Positions 25,135 through 34,064 are shown, counted from the stretch's first letter. The stretch: DNA of 64,000 bases from Acidobacteriota bacterium (GCA_016718135.1 JADKEF010000008.1:1-64000); one strand, 5' to 3'. Translations and numbers: made by a program. Notes: generated by a model from the letters alone, not told the origin.

Positions 25135-26175
25135 ATGACAGTGAATGCCGCAATAAATATTCGTGACGAAGACCTGTCGCCTGACGAGAGTCGGTTCGAG
25201 GCGACTTTGCGTCCGGCGCAGTTGGCTGAGTACATCGGCCAGCCGAAGGTGAAGGAGAATCTGCGGGTCTTTATGAAGGCCGCTTTGAAGCGTCGGGAGG
25301 CTCTTGATCACATTTTGCTGACCGGGCCGCCGGGTGTCGGGAAGACGACGCTTTCGAATATTGTCGCTAACGAGATGGGGGCCAATCTCAAATCGACGTC
25401 TGGGCCGGTGATCGAAAAGGCCGGTGATCTGGCGGCTATTTTGACCGGACTCGAAGAAGGCGATGTGCTTTTTATCGACGAGATCCACCGGCTCAATCCG
25501 GCCATCGAGGAAATTCTCTATCCCGCGATGGAGGACTACAATCTCGACATCATGATCGGCCAGGGCACGGCGGCGAGGTCGATAAAGCTTGAGCTGCCAA
25601 AGTTTACGCTGGTCGGTGCGACGACGCGTCCGGGGCTGATCACGGCGCCGCTGCGTGGGCGGTTTGGCATTATTTTCCATCTCGATTTCTACGGCGTCGA
25701 TGAGCTCCAAACGATCTGCAAACGGTCGGCCGGCATTCTGGATGTCGCTATCGACGAGAACGGTTCGCATGAGATCGCCAAACGTGGCCGCGGGACTCCG
25801 CGTATCGTAAACCGACTTTTGCGTCGTGTTCGCGACTTTGCCGAGGTCGATCACGAGGGACACATTACCGAACATGTCGCCTGCGACGCGCTTGACCGGA
25901 TGGAAGTCGACAGCTTTGGGCTCGACGAGATGGACGCGAAATTGCTCAAGACCATCATCGAAAAATTCGACGGCGGCCCTGTCGGTCTCGGAACGATCTC
26001 AGCCGCGATCCACGAAGAAAAAGATTCCATCGAAGAGATAATCGAACCGTACCTGCTCCAGATCGGATTCCTCAATCGGACCCCTCGCGGCCGCATCGCC
26101 ACCCGCCGAGCCTACGAACATTTCGGCCTCGTCGAACTAATGCGCCGGTCGGATGAGCCGACTCTTTTTGGGTGA
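25135..26175 (+). CDS. ruvB: Holliday junction DNA helicase subunit RuvB
   Basis: A 346-residue AAA+ branch-migration motor. Start at MTVNAAINIRDEDLSPDESR; the longer frame upstream lacks conservation. FEATLRPAQLAEYIGQ, Walker A GPPGVGKTT (64-72), Walker B VLFIDEIHRLNP (111-122), sensor GATTRPGLIT, arginine-finger region APLRGRFG, and the winged-helix end (FLNRTPRGRIATRRAYEHFG). Full length for the family. The 243-base gap before it holds no convincing gene. Confidence 0.97.
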   Translation: MTVNAAINIRDEDLSPDESRFEATLRPAQLAEYIGQPKVKENLRVFMKAALKRREALDHILLTGPPGVGKTTLSNIVANEMGANLKSTSGPVIEKAGDLAAILTGLEEGDVLFIDEIHRLNPAIEEILYPAMEDYNLDIMIGQGTAARSIKLELPKFTLVGATTRPGLITAPLRGRFGIIFHLDFYGVDELQTICKRSAGILDVAIDENGSHEIAKRGRGTPRIVNRLLRRVRDFAEVDHEGHITEHVACDALDRMEVDSFGLDEMDAKLLKTIIEKFDGGPVGLGTISAAIHEEKDSIEEIIEPYLLQIGFLNRTPRGRIATRRAYEHFGLVELMRRSDEPTLFG

Positions 26176-26230
26176 TCTAGTTAGATTTTCGTTGCCTCAA
26201 TTTAGTCAAATACAATAAACTCATACGGAT

Positions 26231-26839
26231 ATGGCGAAGGAGCTGGTGCTTTCACTCGACGGGCAGCGATTTTCGGTCAGCTTTCGAAAGATCGACCGCG
26301 AGCAGATCTATGGCTCGATCGAGATCGAGGCGTTTGATGAAAGGGCAATCCGGCAGCTTTTGGTGCTGGCGGCGGATGGTAAAACGTTGCTTGATAAGGG
26401 CGGGACGGCGCTTGCGACGCTCGATGAGAAAGGGAATTCGGTAGAGAGGAACACACTGAAAGCCGTCAATCTTGAGGGCGAGGAATTGCCGGTTGTGGAA
26501 TCTTCCTTCTCGGTCCGAAACGATCTTGAGGTGGCTCACGTCGACGATTATCTTGCTCAGCTCGTGAAATCAGTTTACGTGCTCGACCCGTTCGAAGGCG
26601 GCGATATCGACTATCTGCTCGACCACCTCGCGTCCGGCTTGATCTATCGCTTCCCGTTCAGCTATCGCGGGGGCACGGAATACGACAACGCATTCGTCAT
26701 CGGCAACGGCAGCGAGGCGTTTATGATAATCGGGAAACAGGCGAAGTTTCAGTACTCGATGTTGAATCAGGCGGCGAGGCTGGATTCGATCGAGGAAGAG
26801 GAAATCTCGGGTGATGATCTGGATTTTGACTTGTTTTAG
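26231..26839 (+). CDS. Conserved-looking protein of unknown function upstream of the ligase cluster
   Basis: A 202-residue protein, no signal or membrane segment. N-terminal strands (VLSLDGQRFSVSFRKIDREQ, YGSIEIEAFDERAIRQLLVL), a middle block LVKSVYVLDPFEGGDIDYLL followed by YRFPFSYRGGTEYDNAFVIG, and a strongly acidic end (EEEEISGDDLDFDLF). I do not recognise a family. It begins 55 bases after ruvB and leads towards the second unknown and the ATP-dependent ligase on the same strand. Context suggests, but does not prove, a repair role. Confidence 0.7.
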   Translation: MAKELVLSLDGQRFSVSFRKIDREQIYGSIEIEAFDERAIRQLLVLAADGKTLLDKGGTALATLDEKGNSVERNTLKAVNLEGEELPVVESSFSVRNDLEVAHVDDYLAQLVKSVYVLDPFEGGDIDYLLDHLASGLIYRFPFSYRGGTEYDNAFVIGNGSEAFMIIGKQAKFQYSMLNQAARLDSIEEEEISGDDLDFDLF

Positions 26840-26846
26840 GTTGGTT

Positions 26847-26946
26847 TTTAACGCAAAGACGCAAAGGGAAGAGAGGTTCGGTTGCGAATTGTGCATCTAC
26901 ATTTGTCTTACTTTGCGACTTTGCCCCTTTGCGACTTTGCGTTAAA
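26847..26946. repeat. Intergenic hairpin of ACGCAAAG words
   Basis: TTAACGCAAAGACGCAAAGG on the left pairs with CCTTTGCGACTTTGCGTTAA on the right (19 of 20). A second right-hand word, ACTTTGCGACTTTG, precedes it. Same word family as 61491-61601. Confidence 0.85.
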
Positions 26947-26958
26947 TAATTCTTAGCT

Positions 26959-27726
26959 ATGGCGATCAATATTAGTAATACAAAAAACCGCGACGCGGTC
27001 GTGGCTTTTGAGGCGGTTGTGCCTAAGCGTGAGGTGGCGTTTGTTGACCCGAAGGGCAAGCCGGTGCGCACCCAAAAGCTCTTGAAGACCGATATCGAGC
27101 ATGATCTTACGGCTTTGCTAAAGAAGAAAAAGGATCTGAACGCGGTCGGAAAGGCGCTCGTGAAGGACGATCCGGAGATCGATCTTGAGCATTTTGGGAT
27201 GACGCTGACGGACACTTCTCGGGTGTATGTTTCGAAGAAGGGCATTATTCATCTTGTCGACGAATGGGAAGTTTTGAAGAATCCGGACGGGGAAACCCGC
27301 GAGCGGCGGCAGCGGCAGAAGCAGTCGCAGAATATCAATTCGGATATTCCACTTAGGTGGAGCGGCAAATTTATCAAGAAGGAAGATGCGGCGCATAAAT
27401 TTATTTTTACGCACAAGCGGCAGTTGATACACGTTAATGGGCTGACGTACGACTTTTTGTACGAGATGGCGAAGGAACTACACGAGCGGAATTCTTTGAT
27501 GCTGCTTCGCGGCGGCGAAAAGGGCGATCAGCCGATAATCATGACCCGGGGAGCCAAACCGTACAACGCGTTTCTCGAAGGCCGGATCGACGGCGACAGC
27601 TATTTGCTGGTGCTGCAGTTGTCGAATATGGAACTGAAGCGTCCGCCGATGTCAGAACCGGGAGCGGTAGCGACTGGGTCGAGCACAACCAAGAAATCAC
27701 CCGCGAAAACCGCGAAGAAGAAATGA
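26959..27726 (+). CDS. Ligase-associated protein of unknown function with Lys-rich tail
   Basis: A 255-residue cytosolic protein overlapping the ligase gene by ATGA, so translationally coupled. Visible blocks: AVVPKREVAFVDPKGKPVRT, DLEHFGMTLTDTSRVYVSKK, WSGKFIKKEDAAHKFIFTHK, LTYDFLYEMAKELHERNSLM and GGEKGDQPIIMTRGAKPYNAF. The end is Ser/Thr/Lys-rich (TTKKSPAKTAKKK), as in DNA-binding tails. No Ku signature. The tight coupling argues for a partner of the ligase, perhaps an end-binding or specificity subunit; that is inference. Confidence 0.75.
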   Translation: MAINISNTKNRDAVVAFEAVVPKREVAFVDPKGKPVRTQKLLKTDIEHDLTALLKKKKDLNAVGKALVKDDPEIDLEHFGMTLTDTSRVYVSKKGIIHLVDEWEVLKNPDGETRERRQRQKQSQNINSDIPLRWSGKFIKKEDAAHKFIFTHKRQLIHVNGLTYDFLYEMAKELHERNSLMLLRGGEKGDQPIIMTRGAKPYNAFLEGRIDGDSYLLVLQLSNMELKRPPMSEPGAVATGSSTTKKSPAKTAKKK

Positions 27727-29183
27727 ACCTCGATTTCGACAAAACACGCCTGACCAAGAAGAAGGGCAATTATTTTACCGGCGATTCGATCCATCTTACC
27801 GATCCGTCGTTGCATGCCAAGGCGCAGGATTACAAGCGTGAGCTGGGCGGGAAGATGCGTGCCGTGGCGGCTCAGGATATAGCGCGGATACAGGCGTCGC
27901 GTGGGTATATTGCGACGCGGAAATATGATGGCGAATTTGCGCTTGTTTTCTTCGATGGCGAGAAGCTGATCTCGGTCAATCCGGGCGGTACGGTGCGGAT
28001 CGGGCTGCCGTGTTTTGAGGAGGCCGAAAAGCTGCTCAAGGCGGCGAAGGTCAAGTCGTGCGTGCTCGGCGGCGAACTCTACATTCAGGCTGAGAATAGC
28101 AAAGGGTTGCGTATTCATCAGGTCGTTAGCGTTCTTCGCAATCCGAGATCCGAAGCCGACATGGAACGCCTCGGCCTCGCTGTTTTTGATGTCGTCGAAC
28201 ACGACGGCGAGAAGACCGACACACTGAAGAAGTCTTTTGGGCTACTCGATAAATGGTTCGCCAAGGGCAAACTCGTGCAGGTCGTCGAGCATGTTCAGAC
28301 GAAAAAGACTGACGAAATACTCGCTTTGCTCGCTGATTGGGTGATCGAGAAGGGCTCGGAAGGGCTTGTTTTACAGCATGATACGGCGAATTGGTACAAG
28401 ATAAAGCTGCGGCACAATCTGGATGCGGCGATCATTGGCTACAGCGAGGGCAGCGATGAGCGGAAAGGTTTGCTGCACGATCTGCTGGTTGCGGTTCTAA
28501 GAAACGACGGGACGTTTCATGAGTTGACGCGTGTTGGCGGTGGATTTAGCGACGAAGAGCGAAAAACGATCGCCGCCGATCTCAAAAAACGCATCGTGCC
28601 GTCCGATTACGTCGCCGTCAATAACGACTACGTCGCCTATGAGATGATCAAGCCCGGCCCGGTGATCGAGCTGTCGTGCCTTGACCTCATTACCGAAAGC
28701 TCACGCGGCGGCCCGGTCAATCGCATGGTGCTCAAATGGGATGGCAAGCGATATAACGCTCTCTCGCGAATGCCGCTCGTGAGCGTGATCTCGCCCCAAT
28801 TCGTCCGCATCCGTGACGACAAAGAAGCGACGATTGAGGACGTTAACATTCATCAGTTAACCGATATTGCACCGGTCGCTTCCGCAGAAAAGAGCGCTGA
28901 AGACACGACCTCAGCACCGAGCCAGATCCTGCAACGCGAGGTTTACACCAAGACGATGAAAGACAAACTCATGGTGCGAAAGCTCCTGCTTTGGAAGACC
29001 AACAAGGAAGAAAAGCCCGAGTTTCCGGCCTACGTCGTCTATCTAACCGACTTTTCGCCCAACCGCGTCGACCCGCTCCAACGCGAGATCCGCATCGCCG
29101 CAACCGAATCCGCCGCACGGAAACAGTACGAGCGAATGGCGAAGGAGAACTTTATCGGCGGTTGGGGGAAACTCGGAGAATAA
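27723..29183 (+). CDS. ATP-dependent polynucleotide ligase, unusual family
   Basis: A 486-residue protein with nucleotidyltransferase motifs: I ATRKYDGEFALVF (adenylated Lys67), III CVLGGELYI, IIIa LAVFDVVE, IV GSEGLVLQHD and V WYKIKLRHNLDAAIIGY, followed by an OB-like region (KRIVPSDYVAVNN, VIELSCLDLITESSRG). It lacks the LigD polymerase and phosphoesterase domains and the N-terminal DNA-binding domain of LigB/Lig1. The last ~85 residues (LMVRKLLLWKTNKEEKPEFP to ENFIGGWGKLGE) look like a separate, possibly WGR-like, domain. DNA is the likelier substrate, but RNA is not excluded. Ends in a strong terminator. Confidence 0.85.
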   Translation: MNLDFDKTRLTKKKGNYFTGDSIHLTDPSLHAKAQDYKRELGGKMRAVAAQDIARIQASRGYIATRKYDGEFALVFFDGEKLISVNPGGTVRIGLPCFEEAEKLLKAAKVKSCVLGGELYIQAENSKGLRIHQVVSVLRNPRSEADMERLGLAVFDVVEHDGEKTDTLKKSFGLLDKWFAKGKLVQVVEHVQTKKTDEILALLADWVIEKGSEGLVLQHDTANWYKIKLRHNLDAAIIGYSEGSDERKGLLHDLLVAVLRNDGTFHELTRVGGGFSDEERKTIAADLKKRIVPSDYVAVNNDYVAYEMIKPGPVIELSCLDLITESSRGGPVNRMVLKWDGKRYNALSRMPLVSVISPQFVRIRDDKEATIEDVNIHQLTDIAPVASAEKSAEDTTSAPSQILQREVYTKTMKDKLMVRKLLLWKTNKEEKPEFPAYVVYLTDFSPNRVDPLQREIRIAATESAARKQYERMAKENFIGGWGKLGE

Positions 29184-29217
29184 AAAAGCAAAGGAACTAT
29201 TTGCTCCTTTGCTTTTT
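29182..29217 (+). terminator. Strong rho-independent terminator after the ligase
   Basis: AAAAAGCAAAGGA (29183-29195) pairs perfectly with TCCTTTGCTTTTT (29205-29217) around a 9-base loop; it works on both strands and overlaps the stop codon. Confidence 0.85.
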
Positions 29218-29223
29218 GATTGG

Positions 29224-29325
29224 TGGCTTCAGACCTGATCGCAACACAGGTTGTAATCGCTACGGTTGCTCGATTCCTCGCCTAGCCGGGTTCACAACAC
29301 AAGCCTTGTGCGGGGCCTGAAGCCA
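29224..29325. repeat. Small element with 12-bp terminal inverted repeats
   Basis: TGGCTTCAGACC at the left end and GGCCTGAAGCCA at the right end match at 11 of 12 positions; inside, partial pairing continues (GCAACACAGG against CCTTGTGCGG). About 100 bases, no open frame. MITE-like in shape, but only one copy is seen here. Confidence 0.5.
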
Positions 29326-29328
29326 AGA

Positions 29329-29368
29329 TAAAGGATAAAGGATGAGGGATGAAGGATAAAGTCGGAAA
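29329..29368. repeat. Left inverted repeat flanking the four-helix-bundle gene
   Basis: GGATAAA/GGATGAG words; the core AAGGATGAGGGATGAAGGAT is the exact reverse complement of part of 29762-29800. Confidence 0.85.
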
Positions 29369-29378
29369 GTGCGAATCT

Positions 29379-29729
29379 CTACCGGGCCTTTACCTTTTTC
29401 ACTATTGTGATAAATATCGCTCTGAGTTCTTCGGCTTCCTGACGGATCGGGGCGAGTCGCCCGTCGGTGAATACTTGTATGTCCTCGACGAGTTCCAGCC
29501 AGTAGATCGTTTCTTCGAGTTCCTGTAGGGCACCCTGTATTTTGCTTATGAAGTCAGGGTCAGACTTGGCATACTGAGCTTCTCGATAATAAGCCCCGAC
29601 CGAAGTGCCTGAACGTACCATCTGCTTACCGATGATTTGAGCTTCGACCGTTCTTGGAAGTGCGGCATATAGTTTGATGACTCGTAAAGCGAACCGCCGA
29701 GTTCTGACCTTCAGATCTTCGTTCTCCAT
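29379..29729 (-). CDS. Four-helix-bundle protein (S23/IVS family)
   Basis: A 116-residue protein starting MENEDLKVRTRRFALRVIKL at 29729, with GGGAGGAG just upstream. The family pattern is clear: QIIGKQMVRSGTSVGAYYRE, then KIQGALQELEETIYWLELV and a final helix (QEAEELRAIFITIVKKVKAR). Homologues are encoded in 23S rRNA intervening sequences and next to diversity-generating elements; they are pentameric helix bundles with no settled function. Here it is outside rRNA, bounded by an inverted repeat and next to tRNA-Ser(GGA). Confidence 0.88.
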   Translation of the reverse strand: MENEDLKVRTRRFALRVIKLYAALPRTVEAQIIGKQMVRSGTSVGAYYREAQYAKSDPDFISKIQGALQELEETIYWLELVEDIQVFTDGRLAPIRQEAEELRAIFITIVKKVKAR

Positions 29730-29761
29730 TTCTACTCCTCCCAACGAGAAAAGGACGAGTT

Positions 29762-29800
29762 CTGAAAGTTTTATCCTTCATCCCTCATCCTTCTTCCTTT
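29762..29800. repeat. Right inverted repeat flanking the four-helix-bundle gene
   Basis: TTTATCCTTCATCCCTCATC pairs with the left copy at 29329-29368 over at least 23 exact bases. It ends six bases from the 3' end of tRNA-Ser. Confidence 0.85.
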
Positions 29801-29805
29801 AGTTA

Positions 29806-29896
29806 TGGCGGAAGAGGTGGGATTCGAACCCACGGAACCCTTTTGAGGTTCACTACATTTCCAATGTAGCCAATTCAACCACTCTTGCACCCTTCC
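29806..29896 (-). tRNA. tRNA-Ser (anticodon GGA)
   Basis: 91-base class II tRNA with encoded CCA (display-strand TGG at 29806). Acceptor GGAAGGG/CTCTTCC with one G-U pair, discriminator G, anticodon loop TTGGAAA in a CTACA/TGTAG-type stem, a long variable arm (GAACCTCAAAAGGGTTC) and T-loop GTTCGAATC. Confidence 0.95.
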
Positions 29897-29926
29897 GCGA
29901 AAATAAATTGTCAAAATCGACGACTG

Positions 29927-30697
29927 TTAGTCGTCATCGCCGAGCTCATCAAGTATATCGTCACCATCATCGGCATCTTGCTCTGTTTCAGCTGCCTTAA
30001 CAGGGGCGTCGTCGCTAGATAGCCATTCGTAAACAAACCCAGCGAGAAGAGCACCGAGGATCGGGGCGACCCAGAACATCCATAGCTGCGTCAGATACGC
30101 GCCCTGTGCGAACAGGGCCGGGCCGGTACTTCGGGCAGGATTGACCGACGTGTTTGTCACCGGGATCGAGATCAGGTGAATCAGGGTCAGGCCGAGACCT
30201 ATGGCGATCGGGGCGAATCCTTTCGGAGCCAGCTTGTGTGTCGCTCCGAGAATGATGATCAGGAAGAAGAACGTCAGCACGACTTCGGCGACGAAACCGC
30301 CTAGTGCTCCATATTTCCCGGGCGAATTATCGCCGAAACCATTCGAGGCAAATCCGCCAATTGCAAAGCCGACCTTGTCGCTCGCGATCACATACAGGAT
30401 GCCTGCGCCGGCGATCGCACCGAGAACTTGGGCGACTATGTAAGGCAAGATATCCTTTCCGTCAAATCGCTTACCGGCCCACAAGCCCAGCGTTACAGCC
30501 GGATTGAAATGCCCGCCCGAGATATGGCCCAGAGCGTACGCACCTGTCAGGACAGTGAGGCCGAATGCGAGCGAGACGCCGGCAAAACCGATGCCTAAAT
30601 TTGGAAACGCAGCAGCTAAAACCGCACTACCGCAACCACCGAGCACTAACCAAAGTGTGCCCAAAAACTCAGCCGACAACCTTTTTGTTAAAGGCAT
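29927..30697 (-). CDS. aqpZ: Aquaporin (AqpZ-like, MIP family)
   Basis: A 256-residue six-helix channel with both NPA boxes (HISGGHFNPAVTLG and VTNTSVNPARSTGP). His before the second box region and the Arg of NPAR fit a water-selective filter, as in AqpZ. N-terminus AEFLGTLWLVLGGCGSAVLA is canonical. The C-terminal tail is unusually long and acidic (TEQDADDGDDILDELGDDD). The gene lies between two tRNA-Ser genes on the same strand. Confidence 0.93.
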   Translation of the reverse strand: MPLTKRLSAEFLGTLWLVLGGCGSAVLAAAFPNLGIGFAGVSLAFGLTVLTGAYALGHISGGHFNPAVTLGLWAGKRFDGKDILPYIVAQVLGAIAGAGILYVIASDKVGFAIGGFASNGFGDNSPGKYGALGGFVAEVVLTFFFLIIILGATHKLAPKGFAPIAIGLGLTLIHLISIPVTNTSVNPARSTGPALFAQGAYLTQLWMFWVAPILGALLAGFVYEWLSSDDAPVKAAETEQDADDGDDILDELGDDD

Positions 30698-30778
30698 AAC
30701 GGAATTCCTCCCAGAGTTACGAAAATAGTGAATTACGGCGTGATGATAACCGAATACTTGTCAAAGAACAAATAATAA

Positions 30779-30868
<90 letters not shown>

Positions 30869-31014
30869 GCACGAGCGAACTTAAGATGATAAGGTTTGGT
30901 GTCGGGAAATTCAAGTTGGCGTGCAAAAGCGCTCTCTGTTACAATTCGTCTCGTTCAAGTAAAAATTTCGACCACGTAAAACGCCTTTTCAGGCTTTCTT
31001 AAGGAGAATCGACC

Positions 31015-34014
31015 ATGAAGCGTCTTGTTTCTTATCTTTTGGTTCCTATTCTTTGCTCGGTCATCATCGCCCAAGGGCCGCAGGCAAAGCAGACAGCCGT
31101 CGGTAAAGACACGCCGAAAACACCGGCGACATCTCAGCCGATAAATGCCGAGTACACAAAATCGATCATCGATAATACGACCGACAAGCAGTTTTTGACC
31201 GAATTGGTCGATCATTTGCCGCTGTCGGCAACCGTGCCCTCGCCGGACAAGATCATTGGTTATCCGGTCGGTACGCCGAACAAACTCACGTATACAAAGG
31301 ATCAACACCGCTATTACCGTGAGCTTGAAAAGGCGACGCAGCGGGTGAAGACGTTTGTAGCTCCTGAGAAAAGCGAACAGGGAAGGGAGCAGCTAACGGT
31401 CGTCGTCGGTGACGAGGCGACACTGGCAAAGCTCGGCCGCTACAAAGAGATCCTTGCCAAGCTTGCCGATCCGCGAACGATCAACGATGAGATCGCAAAG
31501 CAGCTCATTGCCGAGGGCAAGGCTGTCTATTGGGCATCGGGTTCGATCCATTCGACTGAGACCGGTTCACCCGAGATGCTGATGGAGCTTGCGTATCGGA
31601 TCGCTGTCGAGGAAACGCCATTCATCCAGCAGATCCGCAAGAACGTCATCGTGATGATCACGCCGACGCTTGAGGTCGATGGCCGCGATACGATGGTCGA
31701 TCTCTATAACTACCGCAAAGCCAACGAAGGTAAACGCGTCCCGGGGCTGATCTATTGGGGCAAATACGTTGCTCACGACAACAACCGTGATTCGATGGGA
31801 ATGGCGCTGGCGTTAACGCGGAATCAGATGTCGATATTCCTTGATTTTCGTCCAACCGTTCTTCATGACCTTCATGAGTCAGTACCGTTCCTATATGTTT
31901 CGACCGGAACCGGCCCGTATAACGCTTGGCTCGATCCGATCGTCGTTAGCGAATGGCAGGATCTGGCCTATCACGAGGTCGAGGAAATGACGAAGCGTGG
32001 TGTGCCGGGAGTTTGGACCCACGGATTCTACGACGGCTGGGCTCCGAACTACATGTTCTATGTGGCGAACGGCCACAATTCGATCGGGCGTTTTTATGAG
32101 ACGTTCGGAAATGGCGGTGCTGACACTCAGGATCGCGTGGTCGGTGCTCAAGCGAACCGCGATTGGTTTCGCCCGAATCCGCCAACGTCGCGGGTGAAAT
32201 GGTCGCTTCGCAATAACGTTAATCTCCAGCAGAGTGCGATCTTGCTGGCGATGAATCACGTTGCGAATAACAAGGATAAATTCCTCAACAATTTCTATCT
32301 GAAGAGCAAACGCAGCGTCGCCAAGGCGAGAACCGAAGGGCCGGCGGCCTATGTTCTGCCGGCGAACGATACGCGTCCGAATGAGGCCGCTGATCTCGTA
32401 AATCTGCTCAAGATGCAGGGCGTTGAGGTTCACAAGCTGAGTGCTGAGGCTGAGACAAAAGAAGGCAAATTTGGTGCGGGCAGCTACGTAGTTCGCATGG
32501 ATCAGCCGTACTCGCGTATGGCCGATATGCTGCTCGACACCCAGTATTACAACGTTAACGATCCGCGTCCGTACGACGATACAGGCTGGACACTTGGGCC
32601 GCTGCGCAACGTCAAGACGATCCGTGTAAAAGACGAAAAGATACTCGGTGCGGCAATGACGATGACAAATGGTCCAGCGAAAGTGACGGGCAAGGTCGAT
32701 GGAGCCGGAGCCGCGGGTTGGTTAGTCAATCACAATGCCGAGAGTGCGAATGCACAGCTCAGGTATCGTCTTAAGGACGTAAAATTCGCCGCCGCCGAAG
32801 CGGCATTCAAAGTCGGCGATAAGAATTTCAACGCCGGTTCGTACATCATCAAGGCAGAAGGGAATCCCGCCGATACTGCTGCCCGTGTTGCCAAGGAGGC
32901 GGCCGAACTCGGACTGACCGCGACGGCAGTTGATAAGATTCCGGAAGTAGCGAACCACGCGGTTTCAACGCCACGCATCGCTCTTGTGCACACCTGGATC
33001 AATACTCAAAATGAAGGTTGGTATCGTATCGAGCTCGACCGGCTTGGTATTCCATACGACTACATTTCCGATCAGGTGCTCGGCCGTACGCCGAATTTGC
33101 GAGAGAAATGGGACGTGATAATTTTCGGTCCGGTCGGTGGCAGCGCTCAGGCGATCGTCCGAGGCAATCCAAAGTTTGGCGAGTCTGAAGCTCCAATTCC
33201 CTGGAAGGCAAGTTCCTTGACCCCGAATATGGGAATGTCGCCCGACCAAACGGATGACATTCGTGGCGGAATGGGAATCCAGGGGATCGCGAATTTGAAT
33301 AAGTTTGTCGAGGGCGGCGGCTTGTTTGTCACCGTTACAGGAAATGCTTCGATCCCCATCGATTTTGGCATTACTTCGGGAGTTTCGATCCAGGAATCGA
33401 CCGCTCTAAACGCCCGCGGTTCGGTCGTTAATACGACCTTTTCCGACCGCCGCAGCCCTATAGCATATGGCTATGACGAAGGGCTCGCTGTTTACTTCAA
33501 TCAAGCGCCCCTGCTGCAAGTTGGTGGCGGTGGATTTGGCGGTGGTGGAGGCGGCGGTGGCGGTATTCCGGGGGCTGGAGCCGGAGGTGCGACGCGACCG
33601 ACAGGGCGTGGTACGTTGACCGATCCTGACGTCGTGCAAGGCCGCAAGCCGATGGAACCGGTTGCACCCGGAGGCGGCGGTGGCGGTGGATTTGGCGGCG
33701 GACAACAGCCGCAGCCACCGATCTCTTCGCAGCCACGTGTCGTACTCCGATTCGCACCAGAACGCGATCTGCTCGTGAGCGGAATGATGGCGGGCGGTGC
33801 CGAGCTTGCGGGCAAAGCGGCAGTGGTTGATGTCCCGGTCGGCAAGGGGCACGTTGTGATGTTCGCCAACAACCCGATGTGGCGGCATCAGACGCACGGC
33901 AGTTTCTCGCTGCTCTTTAACGCGATCCTGCACTACGACAATCTCAGTGTCGGCCGAGCGACGCCCGGGGCGGCCCGGCCCGCAGGTGACGAAGAGATAT
34001 TTGAAGACCAGTAG
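31015..34014 (+). CDS. Secreted M14-family zinc peptidase, large
   Basis: A 999-residue protein with a signal peptide (SYLLVPILCSVIIAQG) and AAGGAG upstream. The M14 carboxypeptidase-like domain (about 100-480) has the HxxE zinc motif in SIHSTETGSPEM, NPTLEVDGRD-type sequence (VMITPTLEVDGRD) and VLHDLHESVPF as the second-His region. The later part has beta-rich domains and two poly-Gly stretches (around residues 840-905: FGGGGGGGGG, GGGGGGGFGG), then a C-terminal ThuA/GATase-like end (VPVGKGHVVMFANNPMWRHQ). Likely periplasmic or exported degradation of peptides. The following prolyl oligopeptidase supports peptide scavenging. Confidence 0.85.
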   Translation: MKRLVSYLLVPILCSVIIAQGPQAKQTAVGKDTPKTPATSQPINAEYTKSIIDNTTDKQFLTELVDHLPLSATVPSPDKIIGYPVGTPNKLTYTKDQHRYYRELEKATQRVKTFVAPEKSEQGREQLTVVVGDEATLAKLGRYKEILAKLADPRTINDEIAKQLIAEGKAVYWASGSIHSTETGSPEMLMELAYRIAVEETPFIQQIRKNVIVMITPTLEVDGRDTMVDLYNYRKANEGKRVPGLIYWGKYVAHDNNRDSMGMALALTRNQMSIFLDFRPTVLHDLHESVPFLYVSTGTGPYNAWLDPIVVSEWQDLAYHEVEEMTKRGVPGVWTHGFYDGWAPNYMFYVANGHNSIGRFYETFGNGGADTQDRVVGAQANRDWFRPNPPTSRVKWSLRNNVNLQQSAILLAMNHVANNKDKFLNNFYLKSKRSVAKARTEGPAAYVLPANDTRPNEAADLVNLLKMQGVEVHKLSAEAETKEGKFGAGSYVVRMDQPYSRMADMLLDTQYYNVNDPRPYDDTGWTLGPLRNVKTIRVKDEKILGAAMTMTNGPAKVTGKVDGAGAAGWLVNHNAESANAQLRYRLKDVKFAAAEAAFKVGDKNFNAGSYIIKAEGNPADTAARVAKEAAELGLTATAVDKIPEVANHAVSTPRIALVHTWINTQNEGWYRIELDRLGIPYDYISDQVLGRTPNLREKWDVIIFGPVGGSAQAIVRGNPKFGESEAPIPWKASSLTPNMGMSPDQTDDIRGGMGIQGIANLNKFVEGGGLFVTVTGNASIPIDFGITSGVSIQESTALNARGSVVNTTFSDRRSPIAYGYDEGLAVYFNQAPLLQVGGGGFGGGGGGGGGIPGAGAGGATRPTGRGTLTDPDVVQGRKPMEPVAPGGGGGGGFGGGQQPQPPISSQPRVVLRFAPERDLLVSGMMAGGAELAGKAAVVDVPVGKGHVVMFANNPMWRHQTHGSFSLLFNAILHYDNLSVGRATPGAARPAGDEEIFEDQ

Positions 34015-34035
34015 ACCGTTATTCGATGGTACAGA

Positions 34036-34064
34036 AAGGCTCTGTTTCGACAGGGCCTTTTTTG
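34036..34064 (+). terminator. Rho-independent terminator
   Basis: AAGGCTCTG (34036-34044) pairs with CAGGGCCTT (34051-34059), 6-base loop, followed by TTTTG. Confidence 0.85.

Noticed and set aside
24834..25138. Short frames between the CPBP gene and ruvB
   Set aside because: No start signal, no family, overlap the CPBP end; treated as spacer.
25012..25875. Minus-strand open frame of 287 codons opposite ruvB
   Set aside because: Shadow of ruvB; no family match.
26959..27726. A Ku protein next to the ligase
   Set aside because: Expected from NHEJ context but no Ku core pattern is visible; left as unknown.
29281..29325. tRNA fragment suggested by GGGTTCAC
   Set aside because: No cloverleaf can be drawn; it fits the terminal-repeat element better.
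29224..29325. Integron attC site
   Set aside because: The terminal repeats do not carry the GTTRRRY core, and no integrase is present.
29329..29800. CRISPR array from repeated GGATAAA words
   Set aside because: No regular repeat-spacer spacing; a pair of inverted repeats flanking a gene.
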